A stretch of DNA of 64,000 nucleotides from Dioscorea cayenensis subsp. rotundata (lineage: Eukaryota; Streptophyta; Magnoliopsida; Dioscoreales; Dioscoreaceae). This document shows, piece by piece, positions 1 through 11,937 of this stretch; the first letter of the stretch is position 1, and every line of letters starts with the position of its first letter. The DNA lies in assembly GCF_009730915.1 (NCBI RefSeq), contig NC_052488.1:13313733-13377732 (forward strand), given 5' to 3'. Made by a program: the position numbers and the translations under genes. The notes beneath the pieces were generated by a model. It was not told the DNA's origin. It was given only the letters and a program-made list of their open reading frames with translations, and did not search any database.

Positions 1-1380
1 TAACAAGCATATTAAACAAGCGTAATAATGATTAATGAACCTACTAAACGAGTTTGTTAAGGTCATTTGTAATCACTTTCATTTCTTTTTTGTTTTTTTA
101 TTTTTGTTTTGCTTTAATTTGTTTTGTTTTTGTTTCTTGTCTTTTAAAAAAATATATATATTTGAAATTTTGGATACATTAACTGTTGTGTATTTTAAAA
201 AACTTAAAACAAAAATTATTGGGTCAAACAATAATTTTTACATATATTTTACAAAAATATAAATTTTTATGAAATATAAACCAATTTATAAAATATCAAC
301 TAGCCAAATAATATGTTTAATAAATATTTTTTAAAAAATATTATTCTTTGAGACTATTTGCATTACTTTATAAAAAAGATATTTTTTAATGAATAAAAAT
401 AAGAAACCAAAAGGGAAAGAGTGAGAGAATTTAAGAAGATAAAGATCTATATTAACATTATTATCAAATATTTGTATGCTATATCGATATTTAAAAGTTT
501 TTAAAACTTATTATTAAAATGTATTACCATCAATAATTATATCTATACACACGATACATACATCCATGTATATATATATATATACACACATGCATGATTC
601 ATCCATATATAAATTAAGAGTATTTTATATTATTCATCAACACACACATCCATCTATGCATGCATGATTGCATTATTATTAACAATCATAAACATCCCAT
701 ATTGACATTATCATACATATAAATTAAGAATTATATAAATATGTTTTTCACCACATAAATGATATATATAATCATGTAGATTTGGGTTAAATATGCAATA
801 TTGATATTATCTAAAGTTATTAATTAAGATTTACTAACTACTACCAAAATCTACTAGCATAAGTCATTAATTAATATTGATATATTAAATTATTTATATA
901 AATATATTTCTTTATTACATAAGTAAATATATATTGTATATACATAAGTTAATATATAGTTAAGATTTAAAACTTATTGCATAATAAGCCTTATTTTATT
1001 GATTTATGTAAAACTTATAAATTAAAATTCATATTAAGGCTTACTAATTAAAAAAATATAAATGATAATATATTAATTGAATTAGAAGTTTTTAATATAA
1101 TAAATCTTCAATAAATGAGAAAATAAAAATATAATTATCAAAGAAAATAAGAAAATTTTGAAAGTTTGGGTAATTGCTTATTGCTTATTAGCCTTCATTA
1201 ATATTTTTATTATTTTATTAAAATTTATGAAGCTGAAAACTATATTTTAGTATATATTAATAATTTATTAACAATGTTTTATAAGGTGTTTCGTTATAAT
1301 TTTATTTATATATAATTATATATATCCCTTATGTACTAATACATTATATATATACTAAATTAAACATATTACAAGTTTAC
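1..1380. other. AT-rich spacer, no gene seen
   Basis: About 1.4 kb of very AT-rich sequence with short TA runs near 570-585 and 745-775. I see no coding segment, RNA gene or clear transposon end. It precedes the 5' region of the decayed hAT gene. Confidence 0.6.
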
Positions 1381-1497
1381 AATTCTCATCTTCACCCAGT
1401 TTTCAAAGTTGAAACCCTAATAGATTTTCAGACTTGTTCACACTCACCATCTCATATTCACTCTCAGTCCTTTATTTTCTTGAGTTGTTCACCAACC

Positions 1498-1622
1498 GGA
1501 GCTCGTCAGAGTTGAAAGAAGGGTCTAATTATCGGAGTTAATCTCAGAGCTTCGTAAGATTCGAAGTTGAACGAAGGGTCCAGTCATAAGAGTTAATTCC
1601 GGAGCTTCGTCGGAGTTGAAGG
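1498..1622. repeat. Short tandem repeat (~52 bp, about 2.4 copies)
   Basis: The phrase GAGCT(T)CGT, then GTTGAA.GAAGGGTC, then GAGTTAAT occurs twice in full and begins a third time. It lies just upstream of the first ATG of the hAT relic at 1985, so it may be part of that gene's old leader. Confidence 0.55.
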
Positions 1623-2225
1623 TATTTCTCTTTTGATTTATCCTTTATTTTCAAAATCTTTAGTTTAGACTCTTAGAGTTATGAGAGATGGGTGATGATT
1701 TTAATGTTGCTACTTTTTTTTAAGATCCTATTTTGTTTGATTTATTTGTAATCTTTTAGGATTTTATTTGGTGTGATTTTTGTTTGTGATTTTGAATGTG
1801 TTACTTAGTAAAATAATTTGTTAATGTTGTTTGTGAATTAGTAAAATTTGTTATGTATTGTTTGTGATATAGTTTCTTAATGTTGATGTTGATTTGGTGT
1901 CTAAATTATTTGAAGTTGCTATTAGTTATCATCCAATTGTTACTCATCATTGTTTTAATTTTTATTCATCTTTACTATTGAAGAATGGCACCTCCTACTG
2001 AAAATTCTTCCATCAATTTAGTTGAGAATGAAGCTATATATAATTGGTGATACACCACTTACCAATTCTAGTGAGCAAGTGAACGATGATATGACTAAAG
2101 AAAATCCATATAGTTCAAAGAAAAGAAAAAGGACATCTAAAATATGGAGTGATTCAAAGAAGTTATTTTTTCGGAGGAAATGAAGAAAGCGGAATGTGTT
2201 CATTGCAAACACAAACTTCAAATAA

Positions 2226-3192
2226 GGGGTCGTTTGGTTGGATGTAGTTGAAAATACAGTGGATTTGTATTTACAAGTCCTTGTATTTGAAAATCCAGGA
2301 GAGTCAAATCTAGTGTTTGGTTGGATGTATTTGTATGCTGGATCACATAATTTTGTATTTGGTTGAAGGGATTTGTAAATTTGGATTTGGAAAACATGTG
2401 TCTGGTTTGTTATAATAATTAATATATTATAAAATATAAGTTTTTTTAATGTAAATATGAATTCAAATCTCAAATATTATGAGTAATTAATATAATTAAT
2501 ATATATTTAATTTATTACAATAAAATATAATATATTAATTATTTATTAAAATAATTAAATAATATAATATATTAATTATATACTATATTACTAATATTAA
2601 TTACACTATAATTATGTTATATTTAATATTTTATAAAATATAATTATGGTGTAATTAATATTATAAATAATTAATAAAATTAATATATACTTAATTATTA
2701 TAATAAAATATTATATATTAATTATTTATTAAAATAATTAATACAATATAATATAATATATGAATTATATATTATATTACTAATATTAATTACACTATAA
2801 TTATATTTTAATTTTATAAAATATAATTATGCAATTAATATTATCAGTAATTAATATAATTAATATATTCTTAATTTATTATAATAAAATAAAATATATT
2901 AATTATTTATTAAAATAATTAATATAGTATAAAATATCAGTTATATATTAGATTACTAATATTAATTACATTATATAATTAATATAGTGTAATTAATATT
3001 ATGAGTAATTCATATAATTAATATATACTTGCATTTCAATGGATGGGATTTTGGAATTCGGTCATTTTGGCCGAATTCCATAATCCAATGACTTTTGGAT
3101 TTGAAAATACAAAGCAAATTCAAATCCCTTTGAAATAAACAAAGGATTTCTCAAATCGAAGGATTTTCAAATCCACTCAAATAAACGGGGTC
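2226..3192. mobile_element. Foldback (MITE-like) element inside the hAT relic
   Basis: The left end begins GGGGTCGTTTGGTTGGATG. The right end, read in reverse, begins GACCCCGTTTATTTGAGTGG and continues with a similar GATTTGAAAATCC, giving an imperfect inverted repeat of about 30 bp. BED-domain coding stops at the left end and family sequence resumes after the right end, so it is an insertion. No clean target duplication was found, so the type (Harbinger or hAT-like) is open. Confidence 0.6.
2490..3030. repeat. AT-only tandem repeat, period about 170-195 bp
   Basis: The phrase ACTAATATTAATTACA recurs near 2590, 2780 and 2955, and the intervening sequence (ATTATTTATTAAAATAATTAAT and neighbours) also recurs. 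It forms the internal part of the foldback element and explains most of its length. Confidence 0.6.
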
Positions 3193-3984
3193 CGGTGCCA
3201 TAACATATCTTTTGAGGCACATGAATAATTGTGTGAGAAGGCAAATGAATTTAAAAGGCCAACAACAAATTCGCATCACAACAACTTTAAATAAGAAAGA
3301 AATCATCAATACTATTTAGAATTTCAAATATGATCAATCAAAGATAAGAGAGATCCTTTCTCACATGCTTCTAGTTCATGAGTTGCCTTTTAATTTTGCA
3401 GAGTATGATATTTTTAATTTCATTAATGAGGACCGCATGTCTACATTTTCAAAAGATTTCTCGCACAACTGTAAAGAAAGATTGCGTAACTAGCTATGAG
3501 GTGAACAAAAAGAAAGTGAAAGCATTGTTAGAAAGTGCTACAAAAGTTAGTGTGACTATGGACTTATGGAAGTTGGGACAGAAGATTTCATAGATGGTCC
3601 TAACATGTCATTTTATAGACTCTAAATGGTAATTGCAAAAGCGTATATTGAATTTTTGTGATGTTCCACCACCTCACACTAGTGTTGTGATTTGTGATGT
3701 GATACATAAGTGTTTGGTCGAATGGGGAATTAAAAATAAAGTGTGGATAATTTCCGTTGATATTGCAACTTATAATGATGCGGCCGTTAGAATGTTGAAA
3801 GAAAATCTTTCGTGCAAAAATAGGCTTCCTCTTGGTGGCAAATTATTCCATGTTCGATGTTGTGCACATATCTTGAATCTTCTAGTACAAGATGGCCTTT
3901 CTGAAATTCAAGAGATAATGAGAAATATACATGAAAGTGTGAAGTACATAAGACAAGGAGAGAGCTAGCTTCTTATGTTTAATG

Positions 3985-5808
3985 ACATTTGATAAGTGCT
4001 TGTGTATAAGTAATACGAAGTATTATTTTCTTACATTGAGCATTACTTTTCTCAGATTTTATTGCTTATTCGTGTGTATATGTGTTCTTTTGTGCATGTA
4101 GAGCTGTGGAGACAATTATGGAAGAAAAGAACTAAAAGTTAATAGTGGATGCATTTGATGATGAAGTCTTGGAGTGAACAAATGTAAAGACACAAGTTGT
4201 GCTCAAAGACATGTGAATGTGTGCCAACCTCCATTATGCTCAAGCGAATACGCAAAGTGGGGGAGTACAAAGGCAGTCACACTCACGTGTTCCGACTTGT
4301 GCAATACTAGCAAGATCTTCGTCAATGTGATTTCATTGAAGACGCAACGTGATCTACCTCATGGATGTGTGCCCATTCATGTAGCCTTGATGATAAGAGT
4401 GGATCTGGGAGCATTTTGGCGAAGTAATGTAGCAAAATCATTGTAGCAGTTACTGTTCACAGCTCACAGGAAACCAAAATTTGAAAATCCACACGGCCAT
4501 GTGGAAATTTCACACGCCCATGTGGATGCCCGATTCTAGCCCCTATAAATACCGCGACTCGAGACTTTTTGAAGGATCTTTTTCCTATTTTTCTCCTATC
4601 TTTGGAGGCCCTCGCGGCTAGGGTTTGGAGAGGCTTTGGCTAGGTCTTTGGAGTGGTTCTATGGCCTTCAACATCGTGTTTTTTTGGAAGAGAGTTATTA
4701 GGGAAGCTTTTGTCGGCATTAATTTAGCGAGGTGTGCCCTAGGCTTGACAAAGGAACTTTTGGAGAAGATGAGGCGGCTCCACAAGACCATCGATACGGA
4801 CTACAAGGGGGGTTTTATCTATGGTTGCATGTTTTCACTACTGATTTTATTGTTGATTGTGTATTGCTCCATGGAGAGCTAAACCCCTAGTGGGTGCTTG
4901 GACTTGTAAACCCTAAGATGATTTTGTTTCATTAACCTTTATTATGCTTCTTTAATTGATGTTTTAATTGAGTTCCATCCTTGAATTCTTGTTGTATTAA
5001 TTTTTCCTCAGAGTGACACTAAGGTTGAGAATCCATCTTGGTAATCCTTGTGGATGGGTGAGACACCATTAGGATTAGACAAAGCTAGGTTGGAGAAGAT
5101 CGAGAGGATGAGTCGAGAAGTAGAGGAACGTCTCCTTTCCCTTTCGGTATGATTTATCGTACCTCCTGGTTGCAAGAGTTCTTTGCGGTCACGATAGAGT
5201 GAAGTGCTAAGAGACAAACTCCACCAGGGCTTAGTTGTGCAAGTAACAGAGTGAAGTGTTGAAGTAATTCCTAGTGTTGGGGCTTAATCTTGACTAGGGG
5301 CCTTTTGCCTGGACCAAAGGGTTAGATCTATATTAGGGGATAGGGTTTATCACTTGGAGTCCCTAGAGCTTTAAGCAACCTTGCGCAGTGTGAGGCGTCG
5401 AGAGTATTCCTTTCCACTGGGGCATAGTGTAGGATTAGTCACGGTTGACCTTAGGCTTGGGACCGTGTGTTTTTGGATTTCCACGACTCATTAAACATCA
5501 GTTAGGATATATAATGATTAGTCTCGCACTTGAAACAATAGTCCTAGGGTGAGCAATGTCCGGGTGCCCCATTTTCTATTGATTGCCTCTCCTTTTTTTC
5601 TATTGCGTCTCTTTCTTCTTTTCTTTATTATTACTTACATTAATATTGTTCATACCACTCTTGAATCATCTTTATTATAGTTAAATAACAATACTTGTGC
5701 TTCTGATCACTATTCCCTATGGATACAACTACCCACTCACCAGAGTACATTATTACTTCGACAACCCGTGCACTTGCGATACACACACTCAAGGTGTGTG
5801 TCAACATT
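3985..5808 (+). mobile_element. Solo LTR, family A copy 1 (LTR 3990-5803, TSD ACATT)
   Basis: The element runs from TGATAAGTGCTTG to GTGTGTCA (1,814 bp). It is flanked on both sides by ACATT (3985-3989 and 5804-5808) and lies inside the hAT coding region. TG/CA ends with a 5-bp duplication are the signature of LTR retrotransposon integration. There is no gag-pol, primer site or second LTR, so this is a solo LTR. It holds a TATA box (TATAAATA, 4544-4551) about 50 bp after paired words of the type CACACGGCCATGTGG/CACACGCCCATGTGG. The length suggests a long-LTR Ty3/gypsy element, but that is inference. Confidence 0.85.
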
Positions 5809-7104
5809 GCAAAACAACTACAATTGCCATCAAAGAAGCTTATTATGGATTGTAGCACAAGATGGAATTCAACATTCTTAATGTTCTCAACTGCTTTAGA
5901 GTTCAAAGATGTTTTCCCCCGGTATCAACTAAGAGATCTCTCTTACAATTTTCTACCTAGTGAAGAAGATTGGAAAAAAGTAAAAGAAGTTTGTACATTC
6001 CTTGAAGAATTCAATGAAGTAACCAAGATAATTTCAAGTATTGGATATCTAACTTTCAACTTTTTTATTTTCTAAAAGTTATAATATACATGAATATGAA
6101 ATTTTCTTTATTCTTTTTAGAATTTTAAAAAAACTCTTTCATGCCATTATAGGTGTTGAATATCCAAATTCAAATTTGTTTCTTCCTGAGCTTTGGAATA
6201 TTAAAAAGATGTTGGATGATGTTAATGTGGATGAAGATAGTTGTATGGAGCAATGACGATCAAGAGAATGAAATACAAATTTGACGATCAAGTTACATTA
6301 TCACCAAGATATTGTAACTTGGTGATGTCTGTAGCCCCTATTTTGGATCCAAGAAACAAAATGCCATTGATTGAATATTATTTTCTAGAGATCTATTCTA
6401 CAATTGATGCTATTGAGCATATAGCTACTATTTGTGAGACCTTACACATGCTTTATCAAGAATATCTTGGGGCTAACAAGGCAAATAATATTGATAAAGA
6501 AATTCATGGTGAATTGCAAAGTCCACAAGAAAGTTGCAGTTACATATCTAGTGGGCAAATGAATTGTATAGGAAGAGCACAATTTGATAATTTCATAAGA
6601 AATGTTGACACTGTGATGGAGCAAGTGAAGTCCGAGCTAGATGTTTATTTGGAAGAAGGTGTTTTCATTTGTGATGAAGATTCTGATTTTGATGCATTGG
6701 AATGGTGGAGGTTGAACAATATGAAGTTTAGAATATTATCAAAATTGGCTTGTGATATACTATCAATTCCAATAACAACTGTTGCATCAGAGTCGGCGTT
6801 TAGTGCGGGTAGTAGAGTAATTGATACTTATCAAGCATCCTTGGGGATGGATAAAGTGCATGTATTGCTATATGGAGGGGATTCATTACGTGCTTTTTAT
6901 GGAATAAAGAGTAAAAAGAAGGTAATGTTTATGCTTAGTTTATTGACTTTAGTTAATATTATATAATTCTCATGTGTTTGACTTTATGTACATTTGTATT
7001 TGAAGGACAAAGAAGATATTGTGGAGGTGGCATTACCTTTAGGTATTGTATTCACTACTTTAAATTATTGATGATGATCATGATGTTAAAATTTAACACT
7101 TACC

Positions 7105-7335
7105 AACGGAATTTTCCGTCACTAAAAGTGTTTATTACCAACAAAAATTCCGGAATTTCCGTTACTAAAGGTGTTTATTACCAACGGAATTTCGTCTCTG
7201 ATTGTTTTTATTACCAATGGAATTCCGCCCCTGAAAGTCTCTATCACCAACGGAATTCCGTCACTGAAAGTGTTTATTACCAATGGAATTCCGATTTTAA
7301 TAATATTTATTGCCCATGAAATTCCGTCTCTGATA
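7105..7335. repeat. Left subterminal repeat array of the CACTA-like element
   Basis: About seven units of roughly 32 bp built on TTACCAACGGAATTCCGTC, alternating with ACTGAAAGTGTTTA. The GGAATTCC core is itself palindromic. In CACTA elements such arrays bind the TNPA-type protein; that role is inferred here. Confidence 0.7.
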
Positions 7336-7342
7336 ACATTTT

Positions 7343-7344
<2 letters not shown>

Positions 7345-7392
<48 letters not shown>

Positions 7393-7393
7393 T
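7345..7393. repeat. (ATT)n microsatellite
   Basis: About 16 uninterrupted ATT units directly after the left subterminal array. Confidence 0.95.
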
Positions 7394-10300
7394 TTGCTTC
7401 ATTTCACTGTATTACTTATAACCAATATTATTTCATAAACTCTATATAATAACAAACTCATTTATTCATAATAAAAAGACAAGTTCAATGGTATTCAAAG
7501 CAAATAAGTTCAATTTTTCATCATATCTAAAAACATGTTCATACATAACCAAAATATGAATAAGAGAAGTCTTTCTTGAGATCCTTCAGCATTTTGTTGT
7601 AGCTGAACTCTTTCTTCAATTGATGCACAATGGTTACTCTTATCCTCAAGTTGTGTTGTTATATGCTCACATGTACATGCTCCTTTGCTCTAACACCAAA
7701 ATCATCTGCCTTAGCTTCGGCAAAAGGATATGCAACAAGAGGATTAAGAATGAGACAATTATACTTTTAATTAAGAATGATAAACTAGTAAAACAAAAGG
7801 TAAAAAAATCAAAAATAATAACAAGAGAAAGATACAAGCAATGTCCCAAAGGACGAAAATAATAAAGAACCCTCACCATCCATATATATCCCATTGTTAA
7901 AGAATGAAGAGATCAAGCACTTTATGTAAATAGGAATAAATGATATTAAAAACAAATAATTATGTATTTCATATGCAACTTACAAGTCAAAAACATAACT
8001 ATAGTCATTCTTTAATTTACTGATGCAAACCGGATTCTCAGCAACATTGCTATTGAAGTTCCCTACCTCAGTTTCTGCAAGAATTATATTATAAATACAA
8101 TCTCAAAGCTAAGCAATGTATAAGAATGATATCTAAATCAGAAAATTGGTAGGCTATCAAAGCTAAGAAAACCCATCATTCTTTCATCATTCAGATATAA
8201 GAATGGTATCCATATCAATTAAATGCATAGTTCCATTATCATTCATTGCTTAATTTATAAATAACTCATCACTACCGAATCTCATTAGAACACTTTGGAA
8301 GGAGTCACTGATGCAAACAAAATTAACAAGCTAGATAGGGATTTATATAATGCTAGAACAAAGAAAAATATTCTTCAAATGTTCAACAAGCAAAATTACC
8401 ATCCAACCTAGCAAAACGAAATATAATACAAAAGATACAAAAAAATTTTCACGCATGGGAACAACAAACACTTACTTGAGAAAGTACAAAATGAATAGCT
8501 GAAATTGGAGATGACCCATTGGAAGGAGAACCAGAAAATATGGTAGAGCATTCACTAATTAATATGAGCAAACAATGTCCATGTGCATACAGTACATACC
8601 CTCTGATCAATAATTCTTATAATTAATATGATCAAACGGATCATCATATGCACATCAAGAGTCAGAATGAAAAAGATGAAAAATCCAAACATCAAACATC
8701 AGAAAATGAATAGCAGCACAAGCCCAAGCATGGTGAATACTATTCATAGATGCACACATAAAAAACCATAATAAAATATGTATATATATTAAGTAGCAAA
8801 TATGAACTCCTCGCCCAAAGAAATGAAACTAATACCGCTGATTTACTTAAGCTACTTGAACTAATCTGTATTAAAAGCAGGTGGAAATGATCCTCAGATT
8901 TGATGCCATAATTAGTTTAAAAAATTACTGATTGATAGCAATGTGATGATTAAAAGAATATATGATGTCAAGATGGATCGGCAAGACGATCAGACTTACC
9001 CTCACAAGCATACCAACAAGATCATGTTAATATACTAGTAATTTAAACAAAAGTTGTGCGTCTAAAGGCTTATTATTTGAATTCATATTGTAACGCTAAT
9101 CAGCAGTATACATGAGCATCATTATTTATTACATTTTGTCTTTGCAGTTTGCACCACCTCCCTTCATGCTGTTATGTTCTATCCATAATTAAGAAAAAAA
9201 AGGCTAATAACTTCACAGTTCACGCTTCTAGCATACCAAAGCTTTTCACTTGTAGTATATTCTCTAGTACTCTTCAGTCTTCACTGACCCCAATATAAAG
9301 AAACATGAAAAGTTCCAGATAATAATAGGATGATATGATGATAACCATGTTTTATGATTGACAATCATTACTTAATTAAATCAGGCAAAATCTCAAGAAA
9401 CTGAAGCTTATCATTTAGATGGATTCAGGTAATAGTCGCCCTTGAAGTTACAAGAGCACCTTGAGGTCAACCTCCTTAAGATTCCTTAACATATCAATCA
9501 TATGATGGGAAATTCATCAGCTATATAGCAATACCCTAAAGTAAATTGTATCTCCCTTAAATCCAGGTAATGTGTACACTCTCATTTCCATCCCAAGTCA
9601 TCTTAATCACAAGTTTAACCTTCATTGAACATTTTGACCTAAGGTTTTGGACGACAATCTGATAAAATAAAATTGATCTCTAAATTTAATTTATAGCTAT
9701 TCTATGAAAAAAAAAATAATACCAAAAAGGTAATGGGATATATGGTATATGACCTGAGAAAGAATGACCAAGTCTGACATTTGCATGCCGATGTTGAGCC
9801 ATCGCTACCAAGACAGCTTCCTCAACCTTAAAGGTCATAAGAGAGATTGATAATATAAGAAATCAAACAAGCTATGTAGACGCTTCAATAATGTAAAAGG
9901 TATATCAAGGATGAACTGCCGCTCTTATCATGTACTATGCAATGTGATATAGGTGGCAATGCTTAAAAATTTGCAGCATGGAACTCATCATCCAATATTC
10001 ACTGTATTCATTGAGCAATACTTCATGAAGATAAAATCAGGCGAATTACTTCCAACTTAAGACAGATCATGGACCCCAATGTAAATGATTACGAATGTCA
10101 TGCATTAGTTAGATTACAGAATGAACAAGGAGTTCGAGTTAAATGAATTTTAGGTCTATAGTAGAATTAATATTGAAAATACTCAGATATTTAAACCATT
10201 CTTCTCATAAAAGCATTATTATAGCTCAAGTGCATCTCAGGACACAACCTAAAATAGTGGAGATAGAACTAATGAACAAATTGACAAGGAGTATGCTCCA

Positions 10301-11040
10301 AATACACCATTAATCAATTCAACATGCCAATGCACTCAAATAATCCCCAAACTATCAAAAACCAACCAATCTAACAAAACCCAAAAGATCATGCTCTGAA
10401 ATCACCATGAATAAATTCATCAAGCCATTAAAAATAGTACTAAAATGATCAGAAAAAGAAACAAAAAAAAGAAGAGAATGATAGAACACACCTCCAAGGA
10501 TGATCGGAATCTCCAAAAGCTACGATCCTTTAATGCCTTCGATGAATGTCTCTGATGTTTCTCTCGATCCCGAGCTCACAAGACGTGAGATTTGAAAAAA
10601 AACGCTGGGCTTCGGAGAAGAATTGGCGTGTAGTTGGCTATGAAACATCAAAGCTCGAAGAGAGGGTTAGGGTACGGGTTTCCAAGGCTCTCAAATCCGG
10701 CGCTGAGGTTGAAATGAGAATTGTTTAGGGAGAATTTTTATTTAATAATTAAATTTTGAAAATGTCTTGTTATTTTGCATTTACATCCCAACAAATGGCA
10801 AAATTACAAGAATGTATACAAGGGAAAAAGCATCACTTTTGAACAAAATAAAATAAAACAAAAAAATAAATAAATAAATAAAATAAAACAATCTAAAATG
10901 CGGTTAAAACAATATATGGATATAAAAAATTAAAAATTAAAAATAAAAAATTCTTAAAAAAAGAAATTTAATAAATAAGATTTTACAATTCGTGCAAATA
11001 TTTTTAATTTTTTTAATATTCAAATATTTAAATATAATTA
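7394..11040. other. Interior of the CACTA-like element, no gene recognised
   Basis: About 3.6 kb without a long reading frame on either strand. On the minus strand, 9750-9830 looks like a short exon: it is open, flanked by AG and GT-like sites, and reads VEEAVLVAMAQHRHANVRLG. The piece at 10520-10740 resembles a GC-richer gene start. These may be scraps of captured host genes, but I could not name them. Confidence 0.4.
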
Positions 11041-11846
11041 AATATAATTAAAAAAAATTGGTGATAATCCAAAAATTCCGTTGGTGATAATAAAAATTCC
11101 GTCGGTGATAGTTACAAATTTCGTTGGTGATAACCCAAAAATTCCGTGGGTGATAATACTAAATTCCGTAGGTGATAATAATAAATTATGTTGGTAATAA
11201 TGCAAACATTTCGTCGGTGTAAATAATTTCGTTGGTAAAAGTGCTAAATTCTGGGGTAATAATATAAAATTCTGTTGGTGATAACACCAAATTCCGTAGG
11301 TAATAATCCAAAAATTGTGTTTGTTATAAAGCAACATTCCGTTGGTGATAGTACCAAATTCCGTTGGTGATAGTAGGAAATTTCATTGGTAATAATTCAA
11401 AAATTCTGTTGGTGATAATAATAAATTTCGTTAGTGATAATAACAAATTCCGTTGGTGATAATACAAGAATCTGTCGGTAGTAAACAGTTCCGTTTTTTA
11501 AAGTTCTCAATTTAGTTGGAAAAAATACGAAATTCCGTTGGTAATAACACCAAATTCCGTTGTTGATAATCCAAAAATTCCGTAGGTGATAATTCAAGAT
11601 TCTATTACAAATATATTAAAAAAAGATTTTAAAGCTTAAGAAAAAATTAATAATGTTTACCAACTGAATTCCAACGAAATATATCAGCGACGAAATATTC
11701 CATTGGTGATAATATAATATTCCATCACTAATGTCTTGATAGGTGTCAAATCCTTTCCGTTGGAATTCCGTCACAAAATCCGTTGGTGATATTAACTTTC
11801 ACCCACGGAAAAATTCCATTGGAAATTTTCCGTCCCTGATGCCCTT
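11040..11846. repeat. Right subterminal repeat array of the CACTA-like element
   Basis: Roughly 800 bp in which AATTCCGTTGGTGATAATA and variants recur more than twenty times with a spacing of about 20-40 bp. It is the reverse complement of the left array and leads into the terminal CACTACAAG. Confidence 0.75.
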
Positions 11847-11860
11847 GTTTTCTTGTAGTG

Positions 11861-11906
11861 TAAGGATTTAAATTAAATTACTATATAACTGAATTATATG
11901 ATTATA

Positions 11907-11937
<31 letters not shown>

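Larger units (their letters stand above)
1985..7012 (+). pseudogene. Decayed hAT (Ac/RICESLEEPER-like) transposase gene, split by two insertions
   Basis: Cut-and-paste DNA transposase relic. A BED-type zinc-finger start (CVHCKHKL near 2195-2220) is broken by a foldback element. It resumes near 3195 with the usual region of this family (VHELPFNFAEYDIF near 3373), then a DDE-core part (GGKLFHVRCCAHILNLLVQD, 3833-3892) that stops at a solo LTR. After the LTR, 5809-6037 carries the STRWNST motif. A GT-AG intron at about 6038-6152 joins in frame to 6153 onward. The C-terminal hAT dimerisation region is clear (FDALEWWRLNN near 6690; IPITTVASESAFSAGSRV near 6768-6821). Several frameshifts and stops make it inactive. 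The element's own terminal repeats were not found. Confidence 0.85.
7097..11860. mobile_element. CACTA-like DNA transposon, non-autonomous
   Basis: The right end, read inward, is CACTACAAGAAAAC (11847-11860), a typical plant CACTA terminus. It is followed by TAA. A candidate left end is TAA then CACT at 7094-7100, which gives a matching 3-bp duplication but only four matching terminal bases, so the left end is damaged or misplaced. Both ends carry arrays of ACCAACGGAATTCCGTCACTG-type repeats in opposite orientation, the usual CACTA subterminal structure. No transposase was recognised inside. Confidence 0.6.

Noticed and set aside
35..262. 75-codon Phe/Leu-rich frame at the window start
   Set aside because: It arises from poly-T and AT-rich sequence with no family resemblance.
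4625..4882. 85-codon frame with a hydrophobic C-terminus inside LTR family A
   Set aside because: The matching region of copy 2 (45205-45432) is open only in a different frame with unrelated residues, so there is no conserved protein. It is transcribed LTR sequence at most.
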